A model generated the notes under the pieces. It saw only the letters and a list, made by a program, of their open reading frames with translations, searched no databases and was not told the origin of the DNA. Below, piece after piece: positions 17,454 through 25,494 of a stretch of 64,000 nucleotides of DNA (positions within the stretch are counted from its first letter, which is position 1; each line of letters starts with the position of its first letter). Origin of the DNA: CAIXSE01 sp040769125 (lineage in GTDB: Bacteria > Actinomycetota > Thermoleophilia > UBA2241); NCBI GenBank assembly GCA_040769125.1, contig JAXGLO010000001.1, positions 496,001 to 560,000 on the forward strand, read 5' to 3'. A program made the translations under genes and the position numbers.

Positions 17454-18113
17454 TCACTGCGGCTTGCGCGCCAGCAGCAGGTACTGGCGCGCCCAGTACT
17501 CGCGGAACACGTAGAGCGAGAGGATGAGGCAGGCGGCGCGGATCAGCCGGTAGCGCGTGTAATAGGGCCGCACGACGAGCACCTCGAGGCCCGCTCCTTT
17601 GAGCAGGGCGACCATGTCGCGCCGCGCGAAGAAGCGCAGGTGCGTGCGGTCGAAGATACCGGAGTCTTTGCGCGGCCAGCGCTTGGCCAGCAGGTTCGCA
17701 AACACCCAGACGTGCGCGACGTTGGGCAGGGAGACGGCGACGATGCCGCCCGGGCGCAGTCGCTTCACCACCCGCTCCAGGAGCGCCTCAGGGTCGATGA
17801 GGTGCTCCAGGACGTCGCTGGCGAGGATCGCGTCGAAGGAGGCCTCGCCGAGCTGTGCCGGGTCGAGGTGCTGGAGGTCGCATATGTGTACGGTGTCGAG
17901 CCGGGTGCGCGCTTCGGCGGCCGCAGCCGCGTCGAGCTCGACGCCCACCACCTCGCGTGCCCCTGCCCGTTTGAGCAGCTCGCCGTTGTGGCCGCCGCCG
18001 CAGCCCAGGTCGAGGATGCGCAGGCCGTGCGGGTTGAACAGCTCGAGGAAGGCGGGCTTGGCGTGACTGTGATAGTCGCGGCGCAACCTGACCGGCAGGC
18101 GGAACCGTCTCAT
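17454..18113 (-). CDS. SAM-dependent class I methyltransferase
   Basis: 219 residues. Motif I LDLGCGGGHNGELL (about 35-48) and the acidic VVGVELD form the SAM pocket. FDAILASDVLEHLIDPEALLERVVKRLRPGGIVAVSLPN is the Methyltransf_11/23 signature with a metal-independent fold. The C-terminal part has a hydrophobic stretch (IRAACLILSLYVF) and may bind a lipid or quinone-like substrate. The ATG overlaps the anti-sigma stop by 4 bases, so it lies in the sigma operon. The substrate is unknown. Confidence 0.82.
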   Translation of the reverse strand: MRRFRLPVRLRRDYHSHAKPAFLELFNPHGLRILDLGCGGGHNGELLKRAGAREVVGVELDAAAAAEARTRLDTVHICDLQHLDPAQLGEASFDAILASDVLEHLIDPEALLERVVKRLRPGGIVAVSLPNVAHVWVFANLLAKRWPRKDSGIFDRTHLRFFARRDMVALLKGAGLEVLVVRPYYTRYRLIRAACLILSLYVFREYWARQYLLLARKPQ

Positions 18114-19060
18114 GGCAGCCGCACCGTAGCAGGGTCGGTGCCGGGCGGCAGCGGCACGGCGAGAGCCAGGTTCTCGTCGTGGGAGAGCACGAGAACAGGA
18201 CGCAGCTGCTCGGCGGGTCCGGCGTCCGGCGGCGAGGGGCTTGCGCTCGCCGCCACACCGGGGCCGGAACCTTGCTTCGCGCGGATCTCGGCAAGCGCCA
18301 GGTTCGCCGCTGCGGGGCGTTTCGGCTGCAGCAGGAGCAGATAGAGGCCCTCGGCCTCTCCCGACGCCTCTGTAGTTTCCAGTCGCAGCGTGCCCACGGC
18401 CGAGCCGCGCACGTTCTCGAGGACCAGGAACTCCTGCGACGCGTCGGAGGCGTCTTGCGCCTCGGCGACCACCGCGAGCTGGAACCTGCCCGCGCGATCT
18501 GCCAGTCGTGCGAGCCTCAGGGCGCGGCGGAGGGACGCCCTCGCTGCTGCGGCGTCTTGCGCGTCTGCCTGCGTCGCGGCGCTGGCGCCGGCGTCGGAGT
18601 CGGTGGCCCTCGCGCCGTTCGTCCCTGTGGCGAGCTCCTTGACCGAAGAGTCGGCTGGGAGCAGCTCCGACGGGGACTGGCTGGTCTGGTGCGCGATCAC
18701 CGTCAGGCCGCCGGCCACGGCCAGTATGAGGGCGGCAGCGGGTGCCAGGACGCGCAGGCGGAGCCACGGCCACCTGCGCGGCGTGGTCGGCGCAGCCATG
18801 TGCTCACGCAGCGCCTCCCAGCGAGGCGCGGCGGGGTCGGCGTACGCGTCGTCCGGCGCGGGGACGGCCGCCTCGAGACCGCTGCGTACCGCGTCGATCT
18901 CGGCGGTCATCGCCGCCAGCCGTTGCCGCAGGGCTTCGTCGTCGGCCGCGGCGGCCGCCAGCTCGGGGTCGTCGTCGAGGCCCAGCACGTGGCCGAGCAG
19001 CCGGTCGTCGTCGTAGGCGTCCGGGGGCGTTGCGCCTGGTGTGCGCGGGTCGTCAGTCAT
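18110..19060 (-). CDS. Anti-sigma factor-like membrane protein
   Basis: 316 residues. An acidic N-terminal cytoplasmic part (residues 1-100, including LLGHVLGLDDDPELAAAAADDEALRQRL) precedes one membrane helix (VLAPAAALILAVAGGLTVIAHQ) and a long Ala/Ser-rich extracytoplasmic part. The layout is that of RskA-type anti-sigma factors. No zinc-binding HxxxCxxC motif is seen. It overlaps the upstream sigma gene by 8 bases, the usual arrangement for an ECF sigma factor and its membrane antagonist. Confidence 0.75.
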   Translation of the reverse strand: MTDDPRTPGATPPDAYDDDRLLGHVLGLDDDPELAAAAADDEALRQRLAAMTAEIDAVRSGLEAAVPAPDDAYADPAAPRWEALREHMAAPTTPRRWPWLRLRVLAPAAALILAVAGGLTVIAHQTSQSPSELLPADSSVKELATGTNGARATDSDAGASAATQADAQDAAAARASLRRALRLARLADRAGRFQLAVVAEAQDASDASQEFLVLENVRGSAVGTLRLETTEASGEAEGLYLLLLQPKRPAAANLALAEIRAKQGSGPGVAASASPSPPDAGPAEQLRPVLVLSHDENLALAVPLPPGTDPATVRLP

Positions 19061-19604
19061 GGTCGGTCATGGCTGAGAAGCCACCTTCTGTCAGCGAGCG
19101 GCGCAGGCGTCGCATAGCGCTGTGCAACCGCGACTTGACGGTGCCGACCGGCACGTCCTGCGCCGCCGCGATGTCGTCGAGGGTGAGGTCTGCGAAGTAG
19201 CGGAGCGCGACGCATTCGCGCTGCTCCGGGGCGAGGTCGGCGAGCGCCCGGCGGATCGCCGGCTCCGCCGGCTCCGCCGGAGGATCGGCCTGCTGCTGCG
19301 GCGCCACCTGCTCCAGCCTGCCCAGCAACCCGAGTCGCGTCCGGCGCCTCCGACCGTGGTCGCGCCCGGTGTTCAGGATCAGGCGATAGAACCAGGCGAG
19401 GAAGCGCTCCTGGTCCGGCAGATTGACGCGGAAGACCTTGGCGAATACATCCTGCACGGCGTCGTCGACCTCTTCGCAGTAGCCCTGGAGGAAGAGGATC
19501 CGGCGTACCTGCGGTGCGTATCGGCGGAAGAGCTCGGCGCGCGCCTCCGGTTGCGCCGCTCGCAGCCGATTCAGAAGGCCGTGAGGCAGTTCCTCGATCG
19601 TCAT
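19053..19604 (-). CDS. ECF RNA polymerase sigma factor
   Basis: 183 residues with sigma region 2 (AELFRRYAPQVRRILFLQGYCEEVDDAVQDVFAKVF, then FLAWFYRLILNTGRD) and region 4 (LAPEQRECVALRYFADLTLDDIAAAQDVPVGTVKSRLHSAMRRLRR). There is no region 1.1 or 3, as in extracytoplasmic-function sigma factors. It is co-transcribed with an overlapping anti-sigma gene and a methyltransferase gene. No autoregulatory promoter could be recognised with confidence. Confidence 0.92.
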   Translation of the reverse strand: MTIEELPHGLLNRLRAAQPEARAELFRRYAPQVRRILFLQGYCEEVDDAVQDVFAKVFRVNLPDQERFLAWFYRLILNTGRDHGRRRRTRLGLLGRLEQVAPQQQADPPAEPAEPAIRRALADLAPEQRECVALRYFADLTLDDIAAAQDVPVGTVKSRLHSAMRRLRRSLTEGGFSAMTDHD

Positions 19605-19712
19605 CCTCCAGATAAGAGACGCCGGTTGCGCGCGGCGGGTTCGTTCGGCGGGCGGCAGAGCCCGGCGAGGGGTGGCCCGCGCTCTTCTGCGGGGAGTATA
19701 GCGCGGGCGCGC

Positions 19713-20612
19713 TCACACGAAGCCGAGGCGGCGGACCTCCTCGACCAAGTCGTGGCCGCTGGACTCGAGGACGCAGCGTCGGACCTCGTCGGCGAGCGCG
19801 GCGATGTCTGCCGCGGACGCGCCGGGCAGTGCGACGAGGAAGTTGGCGTGCAGCGGGCTCACCTGCGCCCGCCCTACGGTGAGCCCCTTGAGGCCCGCCT
19901 CATCGATGAGGCGGGCCGCCGGCAGCTCGCGGGAGGGGTTCTTGAAGAAACTGCCGCACGAGCCGCGGTCGAGAGGGTGTTTGCCACGGCGGAGCTCGGC
20001 GTCGTGGGCGATCTCCCGGCGCAGGGCGTCGGCGTCGCCGGGGGCGAGCTGGAAGCGGGCGGAGAGCACCACCGCGCCGGGGCGGCGCTTGAGAGCGCTG
20101 CTGCGGTAGTCGAGCTCCAGCTCGTCGGCGCTCACGATGCGCTCCTTGCGGCCCTCCAGGAGGTGGACGTCGATCAGCGCGTCGCCGACGGCGCGCCCGT
20201 AAGCGCCGGCGTTGCCCACCACGGCGCCGCCGACGGAGCCGGGGATGTTGCCGGCGAACTCCAGGCCCGCCAGCCCACGCCCGGCGAGCTCGGCGACCAG
20301 CCGCGGCAGCTCGGCGCCGGCCTCCACGGAGAGGACCTCGTCGTCGAGGGTGAAGGCCTCGTTACGCGTCAGCACCGTGAGCCCTCCGAGGCCGGCGTCG
20401 CTGACGAGGACGTTCGTGGCGCGGCCGAGGACGGTGACCGGTACGCCCAGCTCCGTGGCGGTTACCACTGCGTGGACGAGGGCGGAGGTCGTGGAGGCGC
20501 GGTAGAGGAGTTCGGCCGGCCCGCCGACGCCGTACGCGCAGAGGGGCGCGAGGGGGGCGTTCTCTGCGAGTCCGGGCAGCTCGCGGCGGAGAGTCTCGAG
20601 CGAATCATGCAT
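19713..20612 (-). CDS. murB: UDP-N-acetylenolpyruvoylglucosamine reductase
   Basis: 299 residues. FAD-binding blocks: VLGRATNVLVSD and LEFAGNIPGSVGGAVVGNAGAYG. The substrate domain carries DYRSSALK, GSCGSFFKNP and AARLIDEAGLKG, with the catalytic serine inside GSFFKNP, and then HANFLV. It reduces the enolpyruvyl group to form UDP-MurNAc with NADPH in the cytosol. It lies apart from other cell-wall genes, between the sigma operon and the methionine genes. Confidence 0.94.
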   Translation of the reverse strand: MHDSLETLRRELPGLAENAPLAPLCAYGVGGPAELLYRASTTSALVHAVVTATELGVPVTVLGRATNVLVSDAGLGGLTVLTRNEAFTLDDEVLSVEAGAELPRLVAELAGRGLAGLEFAGNIPGSVGGAVVGNAGAYGRAVGDALIDVHLLEGRKERIVSADELELDYRSSALKRRPGAVVLSARFQLAPGDADALRREIAHDAELRRGKHPLDRGSCGSFFKNPSRELPAARLIDEAGLKGLTVGRAQVSPLHANFLVALPGASAADIAALADEVRRCVLESSGHDLVEEVRRLGFV

Positions 20613-20651
20613 GGAGTCATGGTAGCAGCCCCTTCGCTCACGCGCGCCGCT

Positions 20652-20723
20652 GTCCGGCGACTCGCGTGTACTCTCCGCGGTTCAGCGCTCTCATGGGCTC
20701 TCCGCCGTCCGGCGACTCGCGTG
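20652..20723. repeat. 17-bp direct repeat in the murB/metY spacer
   Basis: GTCCGGCGACTCGCGTG occurs exactly at 20652-20668 and again at 20707-20723, 55 bases apart, with similar flanks (CTCTCC/GCTCCCC). It lies upstream of the putative metY promoter and could be operator sites or a short duplication. Confidence 0.6.
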
Positions 20724-20754
20724 CGCTCCCCGCTCTTGGGGGCCTCGGCGGCAT

Positions 20755-20784
20755 TTGACTGGGCCGTTCGCGCTGCCGTATGTT
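20755..20784 (+). promoter_or_regulatory. Putative sigma70-type promoter of metY
   Basis: TTGACT (20755-20760) and TATGTT (20779-20784) are separated by 18 bases. Transcription would start near 20791, leaving a leader of about 160 bases before metY. Confidence 0.55.
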
Positions 20785-20790
20785 CACAAA

Positions 20791-20952
20791 CCGAGCGTTA
20801 ACCATGATTTGATCTTCGGGGGCGAGCGAGCGGTATGGGTCATCTGACGCGCAGCGCGTTCGCGCGCGTTGCGCTCCCCTCGGAGCTCGGCGCCGAGGCC
20901 GCGTCCCAGGCCACCACCCCGATCTGCAATGCCTGACCGGAGACGAGATGAG
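20791..20952 (+). promoter_or_regulatory. GC-rich structured leader of metY
   Basis: The long leader can form hairpins, for instance within CGCGCAGCGCGTTCGCGCGC, and GGTCA near 20838 can pair with TGACC near 20935 to close a multibranch structure just before the start codon. Methionine genes in related bacteria are often controlled by SAM-sensing RNAs. I could not match this sequence to a known SAM riboswitch consensus by eye, so it is only a candidate structured regulator. Confidence 0.3.
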
Positions 20953-22254
20953 ATGAGCGACACCCACACCACTCCGACGCCACAAAGCTTCGAGACGCTT
21001 GCCCTGCACGGCGGCCAGGAGGCCGACCCCACCACCAAGGCCTGCGCCGTGCCCATCTACCAGACCACGTCCTACGTGTTCGACGATGCCAATCACGCCG
21101 CCGATGTGTTCGGCCTGCGCGTGCCGGGCAACATCTACACCCGCCTGATGAACCCCACCACCGACGTCTTCGAGAAGCGCGTCGCCGCGCTCGAGGGTGG
21201 GGCGGGGGCGCTCGCCTTCAGCTCCGGCCTGGCGGCGGTGACGTTCTCGATCCTCAACATCGCGTCGGCCGGCGACCATATCGTCAGCGCCGGCACGCTC
21301 TACGGCGGCACCTCGACGCTGTTCACGCACACGCTGCCGCGCTTCGGCCTGCAGATCGATTTCGTCGACCCGGACGACCCCGAGAACTTCCGCCGCGCCA
21401 TCAAGCCCAACACCAAGGCGCTGTACGTCGAGACGGTGGGCAACCCCAAGCTCAACACCCTCGACATCGAGGCGGTCGCCGCCATCGCCCACGAGGCCGG
21501 TATCCCGCTGATCGTCGACAACACGATGCCTTCCCCGTATCTGATCACGCCTATCGATCACGGCGCCGACATCGTGGTCCACTCAGCCACCAAGTTCATG
21601 GGCGGCCACGGCACCTCGCTGGGAGGCGTCGTCGTCGACGCCGGCCGCTTCGACTGGGCCCAGAACGACAAGTTCCCCGGCCTGGTCGAGCCCGACCCGA
21701 GCTACCACGGCCTCGAGATGCACGAGGTGGCAGGGCCGCTCACGTATATCTTCAGGCTCCGCGTCAGCCTCCTGCGCGACATCGGGGCCACCCTCTCGCC
21801 GTTCAACGCGTTTCTGCTGCTGCAGGGCCTCGAAACCTTGCATCTGCGCATGGAGCGGCACAGCACCAACGGCCTGGCCGTCGCGAACTACCTCCAGCAG
21901 CACGACAAGGTCTCCTGGGTTACGTACCCCGGCCTGCCGGGGCAGCCCACCTACGAGCTCGCGCGGCGCTATCATCACCGCGGGCTCTTCGGGGCGATGG
22001 TCGGATTCGGCGTCAAGGGCGGCCGCGAGGCGGGACGGCGCTTTGTCGAGAACGCCAGGCTGTTCTCGCACCTCGCCAACATCGGCGACGCCAAGTCACT
22101 CTGCATCCACCCGGCCACCACGACGCACGCGCAGCTCAGCGCCGACGAGCTGCTTGCGGCCGGCGTGAGCGACGACTTCATCCGTCTCAGCGTCGGGATC
22201 GAGTCGATCGAGGACATTCTCGCCGACCTCGAACAGGCGCTCGCGAAGGCTTGA
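20953..22254 (+). CDS. metY: O-acetylhomoserine sulfhydrylase (PLP)
   Basis: 433 residues of the Cys/Met metabolism PLP family. SFETLALHGGQEADPTTKACAVPIYQTTSYVFDDA is the typical N-terminus. YTRLMNPTTDVFEKRVAALEGG and the lysine motif HSATKFMGGHGTSLGG follow, with the PLP lysine in SATK. The long form with LTYIFRLRVSLLRDIGATLSPFNAFLLLQGLETL is characteristic of MetY. It makes homocysteine from O-acetylhomoserine and sulfide. The ATG at 20953 is chosen because family homology begins just after it. metX follows in the same direction. Confidence 0.93.
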   Translation: MSDTHTTPTPQSFETLALHGGQEADPTTKACAVPIYQTTSYVFDDANHAADVFGLRVPGNIYTRLMNPTTDVFEKRVAALEGGAGALAFSSGLAAVTFSILNIASAGDHIVSAGTLYGGTSTLFTHTLPRFGLQIDFVDPDDPENFRRAIKPNTKALYVETVGNPKLNTLDIEAVAAIAHEAGIPLIVDNTMPSPYLITPIDHGADIVVHSATKFMGGHGTSLGGVVVDAGRFDWAQNDKFPGLVEPDPSYHGLEMHEVAGPLTYIFRLRVSLLRDIGATLSPFNAFLLLQGLETLHLRMERHSTNGLAVANYLQQHDKVSWVTYPGLPGQPTYELARRYHHRGLFGAMVGFGVKGGREAGRRFVENARLFSHLANIGDAKSLCIHPATTTHAQLSADELLAAGVSDDFIRLSVGIESIEDILADLEQALAKA

Positions 22255-22270
22255 GGAGGGGCCGGGGGCG

Positions 22271-22303
22271 ACGCCCGCGAGCGCGCTGCGCCCGCGCGGG
22301 CGT
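22271..22303 (+). terminator. GC hairpin between metY and metX
   Basis: ACGCCCGCG (22271-22279) pairs with CGCGGGCGT (22295-22303). There is no downstream T-run, so it may slow or partly end transcription. Its 3' arm adjoins the -35 element proposed for metX. Confidence 0.4.
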
Positions 22304-22331
22304 TCGACCTGTCGTCGCGAACGATTAGAAT
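22303..22331 (+). promoter_or_regulatory. Putative promoter of metX
   Basis: TTCGAC (22303-22308), a 17-base spacer and TAGAAT (22326-22331). A GCGGCGGG/CCCGCCGC hairpin follows within the short leader (about 22333-22367). Confidence 0.45.
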
Positions 22332-22377
22332 GAGCGGCGGGCGGCTCTTCCGGTCACCCGCCGCTCGCACATCAGTA

Positions 22378-23589
22378 ATGGCCGACACACAGAACAAGCA
22401 GCAGAGCAAAGAGATCGGCGACGTCCCGGGCGGCGTCGGCGGCGATTCCGGCAACGCCGGCATCGTCGTCACGCAGTACGTCACCTTCGACCAGCCCGGT
22501 CAGGAGCTGGCTCTCGAGGGCGGCGGCACGCTGCTGCCGATCACCTTGGCCTACGAGACGTACGGCACGCTCACCGAGCGCAAAGACAACGCTATCCTCG
22601 TGACCCATGCGCTCTCGGGAGACGCACACGTCGCGGGCCTCCACACGCCCGGCGACAAGCACCCCGGCTGGTGGGACATGCTCATCGGCCCCGGCAAGGC
22701 GCTCGATACCGACGAGTACTTCGTCGTCTGCGCCAACGTCATCGGTGGCTGCAGCGGCTCCACGGGGCCGTCCTCGCTCAATCCGGCGACGGGGCGCCCG
22801 TACGGCACCGATTTCCCGATCATCACCATCGCCGATATGGTCAACGCACAGGCGATGCTGATCGATCACCTCGGCATCGACAAGCTGCTCGCCGTCGTCG
22901 GCGGGTCGATGGGCGGCATGCAGGCTCTGGAGTGGGCCATCTCGCATCCCGAGCGCGTGCACCTCTGCGTCGCCATGGCGACCGCCGCGCGCCAGCCTAC
23001 CCAGGCCGTCGCCTTCAACGAGGTCGGCCGCCAGGCCATCATGGCCGACCCCAAGTGGAAGGGTGGGCACTACTACGACAGCGAGCCGCCCTCTCAAGGA
23101 CTCAGCGTTGCCCGCATGGTCGGCCACATCACCTACCTCAGCGACGAGGCGATGCGGGAGAAGTTCGGCCGCCGTCTGCAGAACATTCACGACTACTCGT
23201 TCACGTTCTCCGCCGACTTCGAGGTCGAGAGCTACCTGCGCTATCAGGGCCACTCTTTCACGATGCGCTTCGACGCCAACACGTACCTCTACGTGACGCG
23301 CGCGCTCGACTACTTCGATCTCGTCCGCACGCACGGCAGTCTGGTGCGTGCCTTCCGCGACGTGCGCTCGCGCTTCCTGGTGCTCTCCTTCAGCAGCGAC
23401 TGGTTGCATCCGCCCTACCAGCTCAAGGAGATCGTCAGCGCGCTGCACGCGACGCACAAGCACGTGAGCTACTTCGAGGTGCAGAGCTCGTTCGGCCACG
23501 ACGCCTTCCTGCTCGAGCGCGAGAAGATGGAGGGCATCATCGGCGCCTTCCTGGCCAGTGGCGCCCGCTCCTACTCGCTCTCGCCATGA
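22378..23589 (+). CDS. metX: Homoserine O-acetyltransferase
   Basis: 403 residues, alpha/beta-hydrolase fold. ITLAYETYGTLTERKDNAILVTHALSGDAHVAG begins the family block. The nucleophile elbow is GGSMGGMQALEW (catalytic Ser), and the Asp and His are in SSDWLHPPYQ and SSFGHDAFL. It acetylates homoserine for MetY. The start at 22378 is preferred because a possible -10 element overlaps the earlier ATG at 22330; the latter would add 16 residues. Together with metY and the metW-like gene it forms a methionine set. Confidence 0.92.
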   Translation: MADTQNKQQSKEIGDVPGGVGGDSGNAGIVVTQYVTFDQPGQELALEGGGTLLPITLAYETYGTLTERKDNAILVTHALSGDAHVAGLHTPGDKHPGWWDMLIGPGKALDTDEYFVVCANVIGGCSGSTGPSSLNPATGRPYGTDFPIITIADMVNAQAMLIDHLGIDKLLAVVGGSMGGMQALEWAISHPERVHLCVAMATAARQPTQAVAFNEVGRQAIMADPKWKGGHYYDSEPPSQGLSVARMVGHITYLSDEAMREKFGRRLQNIHDYSFTFSADFEVESYLRYQGHSFTMRFDANTYLYVTRALDYFDLVRTHGSLVRAFRDVRSRFLVLSFSSDWLHPPYQLKEIVSALHATHKHVSYFEVQSSFGHDAFLLEREKMEGIIGAFLASGARSYSLSP

Positions 23590-23632
23590 GGACGGCTGCC
23601 GTCCGGGCGCGACGGGGCGTAGGATAGTCGCC

Positions 23633-24229
23633 ATGTGTCGCATCGACCACAATGTGATCAAGGAGCTCGTCCCCGAGGGGGCCACGGTGCTCGACCTCGC
23701 CTGCGGCGACGGCGAGCTGCTGAGCCAGCTCATCCGCGAAAAGGGGGTGCGCGGCAGCGGCGTCGAGCTCTCCACCGACGCCGTCAAGGCGTGTGTCGCC
23801 AAGGGGCTCTCGGTCTTCCACGGCGATCTCGACGAGGGCCTCGCCGACTTCGCCGACGGCTCCCACGACGTCGTCGTCCTCAGTCTCAGCCTCCAGCAGC
23901 TGCGGCGCCCGCGGATGATCGTGCGGGAGATGGCACGGGTCGGCGCGAAGGCCATCGTCAGCTTCCCCAACTTCGCCCACTGGTGGGCCCGCTCGCAGCT
24001 CTGTCTGTGGGGTCGCATGCCGGTCACACGGGCGCTCCCCTATCAATGGTGGGACACCCCCAACATCCATCACTGCACCATCAAGGACTTCCGCACCCTG
24101 TGCTACGAAGAGGGTCTCTGCATCGAGGAGGAGAGGTACCTCCTCAACACGGCCAAGCCCCCGCCGAAGAGGGTCCACGCACCCAATCTCACGGCGCGCG
24201 TCGCGATCTTCGTGGTCACGCGCGACTAA
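23633..24229 (+). CDS. metW: MetW-like methyltransferase-fold protein
   Basis: 198 residues. ATVLDLACGDGELLSQLIREKG is SAM motif I. HDVVVLSLSLQQLRRPRMIVREMARVGAKAIVSFPNFAHWWARSQL and WWDTPNIHHCTIKDFRTLC are MetW-family blocks. AGGA lies 8 bases before the ATG. MetW proteins partner MetX in many bacteria and are thought to assist homoserine acetylation. Position directly behind metX supports that assignment. Confidence 0.88.
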   Translation: MCRIDHNVIKELVPEGATVLDLACGDGELLSQLIREKGVRGSGVELSTDAVKACVAKGLSVFHGDLDEGLADFADGSHDVVVLSLSLQQLRRPRMIVREMARVGAKAIVSFPNFAHWWARSQLCLWGRMPVTRALPYQWWDTPNIHHCTIKDFRTLCYEEGLCIEEERYLLNTAKPPPKRVHAPNLTARVAIFVVTRD

Positions 24230-24376
24230 GACGACGCGGCGCTTTCGGCGTTCTCACCGAGCGGGTACACTACCGGTGCGCTCTGCGCCTCAGAGACCGG
24301 CGTGAGCGGTAGCGGGAGTCCACCTTCGTCATCAGAGGGCCTGCGCAGGTGGGCTTCAAGATTAAAGGAGACCAAG

Positions 24377-24652
24377 GTGCCCAAGGGTAAAGTGAAGTGG
24401 TTCTCTGCCGAGAAGGCCTACGGCTTCATCGAGCAGGAGAGCGACGCCGACATCTTCGTGCACGTCACCGGCTTGGCCGACGGCGTCGCTGTGATCGACA
24501 AGGACATGCTCGTCGAATACGAGGTCGAGCAGGGGCGCAAGGGCCCGCAGGCGACCAACGTCCGTCCGGCGTCCGCTCCGGCCGCCGAGGCGGACGCTGC
24601 GGAAGAGCCGGCAACTGAGGCTGAGGCCGGGCCTGAGGCCGACGCGGAGTAG
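24377..24652 (+). CDS. Cold-shock domain protein with acidic tail
   Basis: 91 residues. MPKGKVKWFSAEKAYGFIEQ with RNP1 (KAYGFI) and RNP2 (DIFVHV) gives a classic five-stranded cold-shock OB fold that binds single-stranded RNA or DNA. Beyond residue 65 the protein has an Ala/Glu-rich acidic tail (AAEADAAEEPATEAEAGPEA) not found in short CspA proteins. The GTG at 24377 follows AAAGGAG by 6 bases. A leader of up to 150 bases precedes it, and a strong terminator follows, so it is probably monocistronic. Confidence 0.92.
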   Translation: MPKGKVKWFSAEKAYGFIEQESDADIFVHVTGLADGVAVIDKDMLVEYEVEQGRKGPQATNVRPASAPAAEADAAEEPATEAEAGPEADAE

Positions 24653-24668
24653 TCACGCATCGCGGGGA

Positions 24669-24711
24669 GGGCCGGCCGCAGAACTCCTGCGAGTTCCGCG
24701 GCCGGCCCTTT
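24669..24711 (+). terminator. Intrinsic terminator after the cold-shock gene
   Basis: GGGCCGGCCGC (24669-24679) pairs with GCGGCCGGCCC (24698-24708). An inner GAACTC/GAGTTC arm and a CTGC loop extend the stem, and TTTC follows. Confidence 0.85.
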
Positions 24712-24785
24712 CGCATCTCTCGGCATTGTTGCTCAGGGCGACATCGCGGGTAGCATGTGCACAGAAGGCCACCTGGGAGGAGACG

Positions 24786-25421
24786 ATGGTCGAGAACATT
24801 CACTGGCTGGGGCACGACTCGTTCCGCATCGACGGCTCACGCACCGTCTACGTCGATCCCTGGAAGATCAGCCGTCCCACCCCTTCGGCTGACGTCATCC
24901 TCGTGACTCACGACCATTATGATCATCTGAGCCCGGACGACATCGCCGCCCTGGCAATGTCGTCCACTGTGGTCGTGGGCCCGGTCGCTGTGACGGAGCA
25001 ACTGCCCGACTTCCAGGCGATGACGGTGAGCCCGGGGGATACCGTCTCGGCCGGTGGAGTGACGGTTACGGCCGTGCCCGCCTACAACATCGACAAGTTC
25101 AAGGCGCCGGACCAGGTCTTCCACCCCAGGGAGGCAGGCTACGTCGGGTTCGTCATCGAGCTGGACGGGCGGCGCATCTACCACGCGGGTGACACCGATG
25201 CGATTCCTGAGATGCGGGACGTCGTCTGCGACGTGGCCCTTCTCCCTGTCAGCGGCACCTACGTGATGACCGCCGACGAGGCGGCGCGCGCCTGCCAGAT
25301 GATCCGTGCCGAGGTCATCGTGCCCATGCACTACGGCGACATCGTCGGCAGCGACGCCGACGCCAAGCAGCTCAGCCGTCTGTGCGGCGCCGCGGTCGAG
25401 ATCCTGCCGCTGGAGCCGTAA
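24786..25421 (+). CDS. Metallo-beta-lactamase-fold hydrolase, UPF0173/UlaG-like
   Basis: 211 residues. IHWLGHDSFRI opens the fold, and the metal motif THDHYDHL (HxHxDH) is intact, with RIYHAGDTDAIPEM and VPMHYGD giving the later histidine and aspartate ligands. The family hydrolyses small phosphorylated or lactone substrates; the substrate here is unknown. GGGAGGAG precedes the ATG. No neighbour suggests a pathway. Confidence 0.85.
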   Translation: MVENIHWLGHDSFRIDGSRTVYVDPWKISRPTPSADVILVTHDHYDHLSPDDIAALAMSSTVVVGPVAVTEQLPDFQAMTVSPGDTVSAGGVTVTAVPAYNIDKFKAPDQVFHPREAGYVGFVIELDGRRIYHAGDTDAIPEMRDVVCDVALLPVSGTYVMTADEAARACQMIRAEVIVPMHYGDIVGSDADAKQLSRLCGAAVEILPLEP

Positions 25422-25480
25422 GGGAGGGCCGGCGTAGGTGAGGGAGGGCCGGCGCGGGTAAAGGAGGGTCGGCGCGGCCT
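25421..25480. repeat. Three tandem copies of a 20-bp GC-rich unit
   Basis: AGGGAGGGCCGGCGTAGGTG, AGGGAGGGCCGGCGCGGGTA and AAGGAGGGTCGGCGCGGCCT lie head to tail directly after the metallo-hydrolase stop, between convergent genes. Copies differ at a few positions. Confidence 0.7.
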
Positions 25481-25494
25481 CCGCTCCGACCCCT

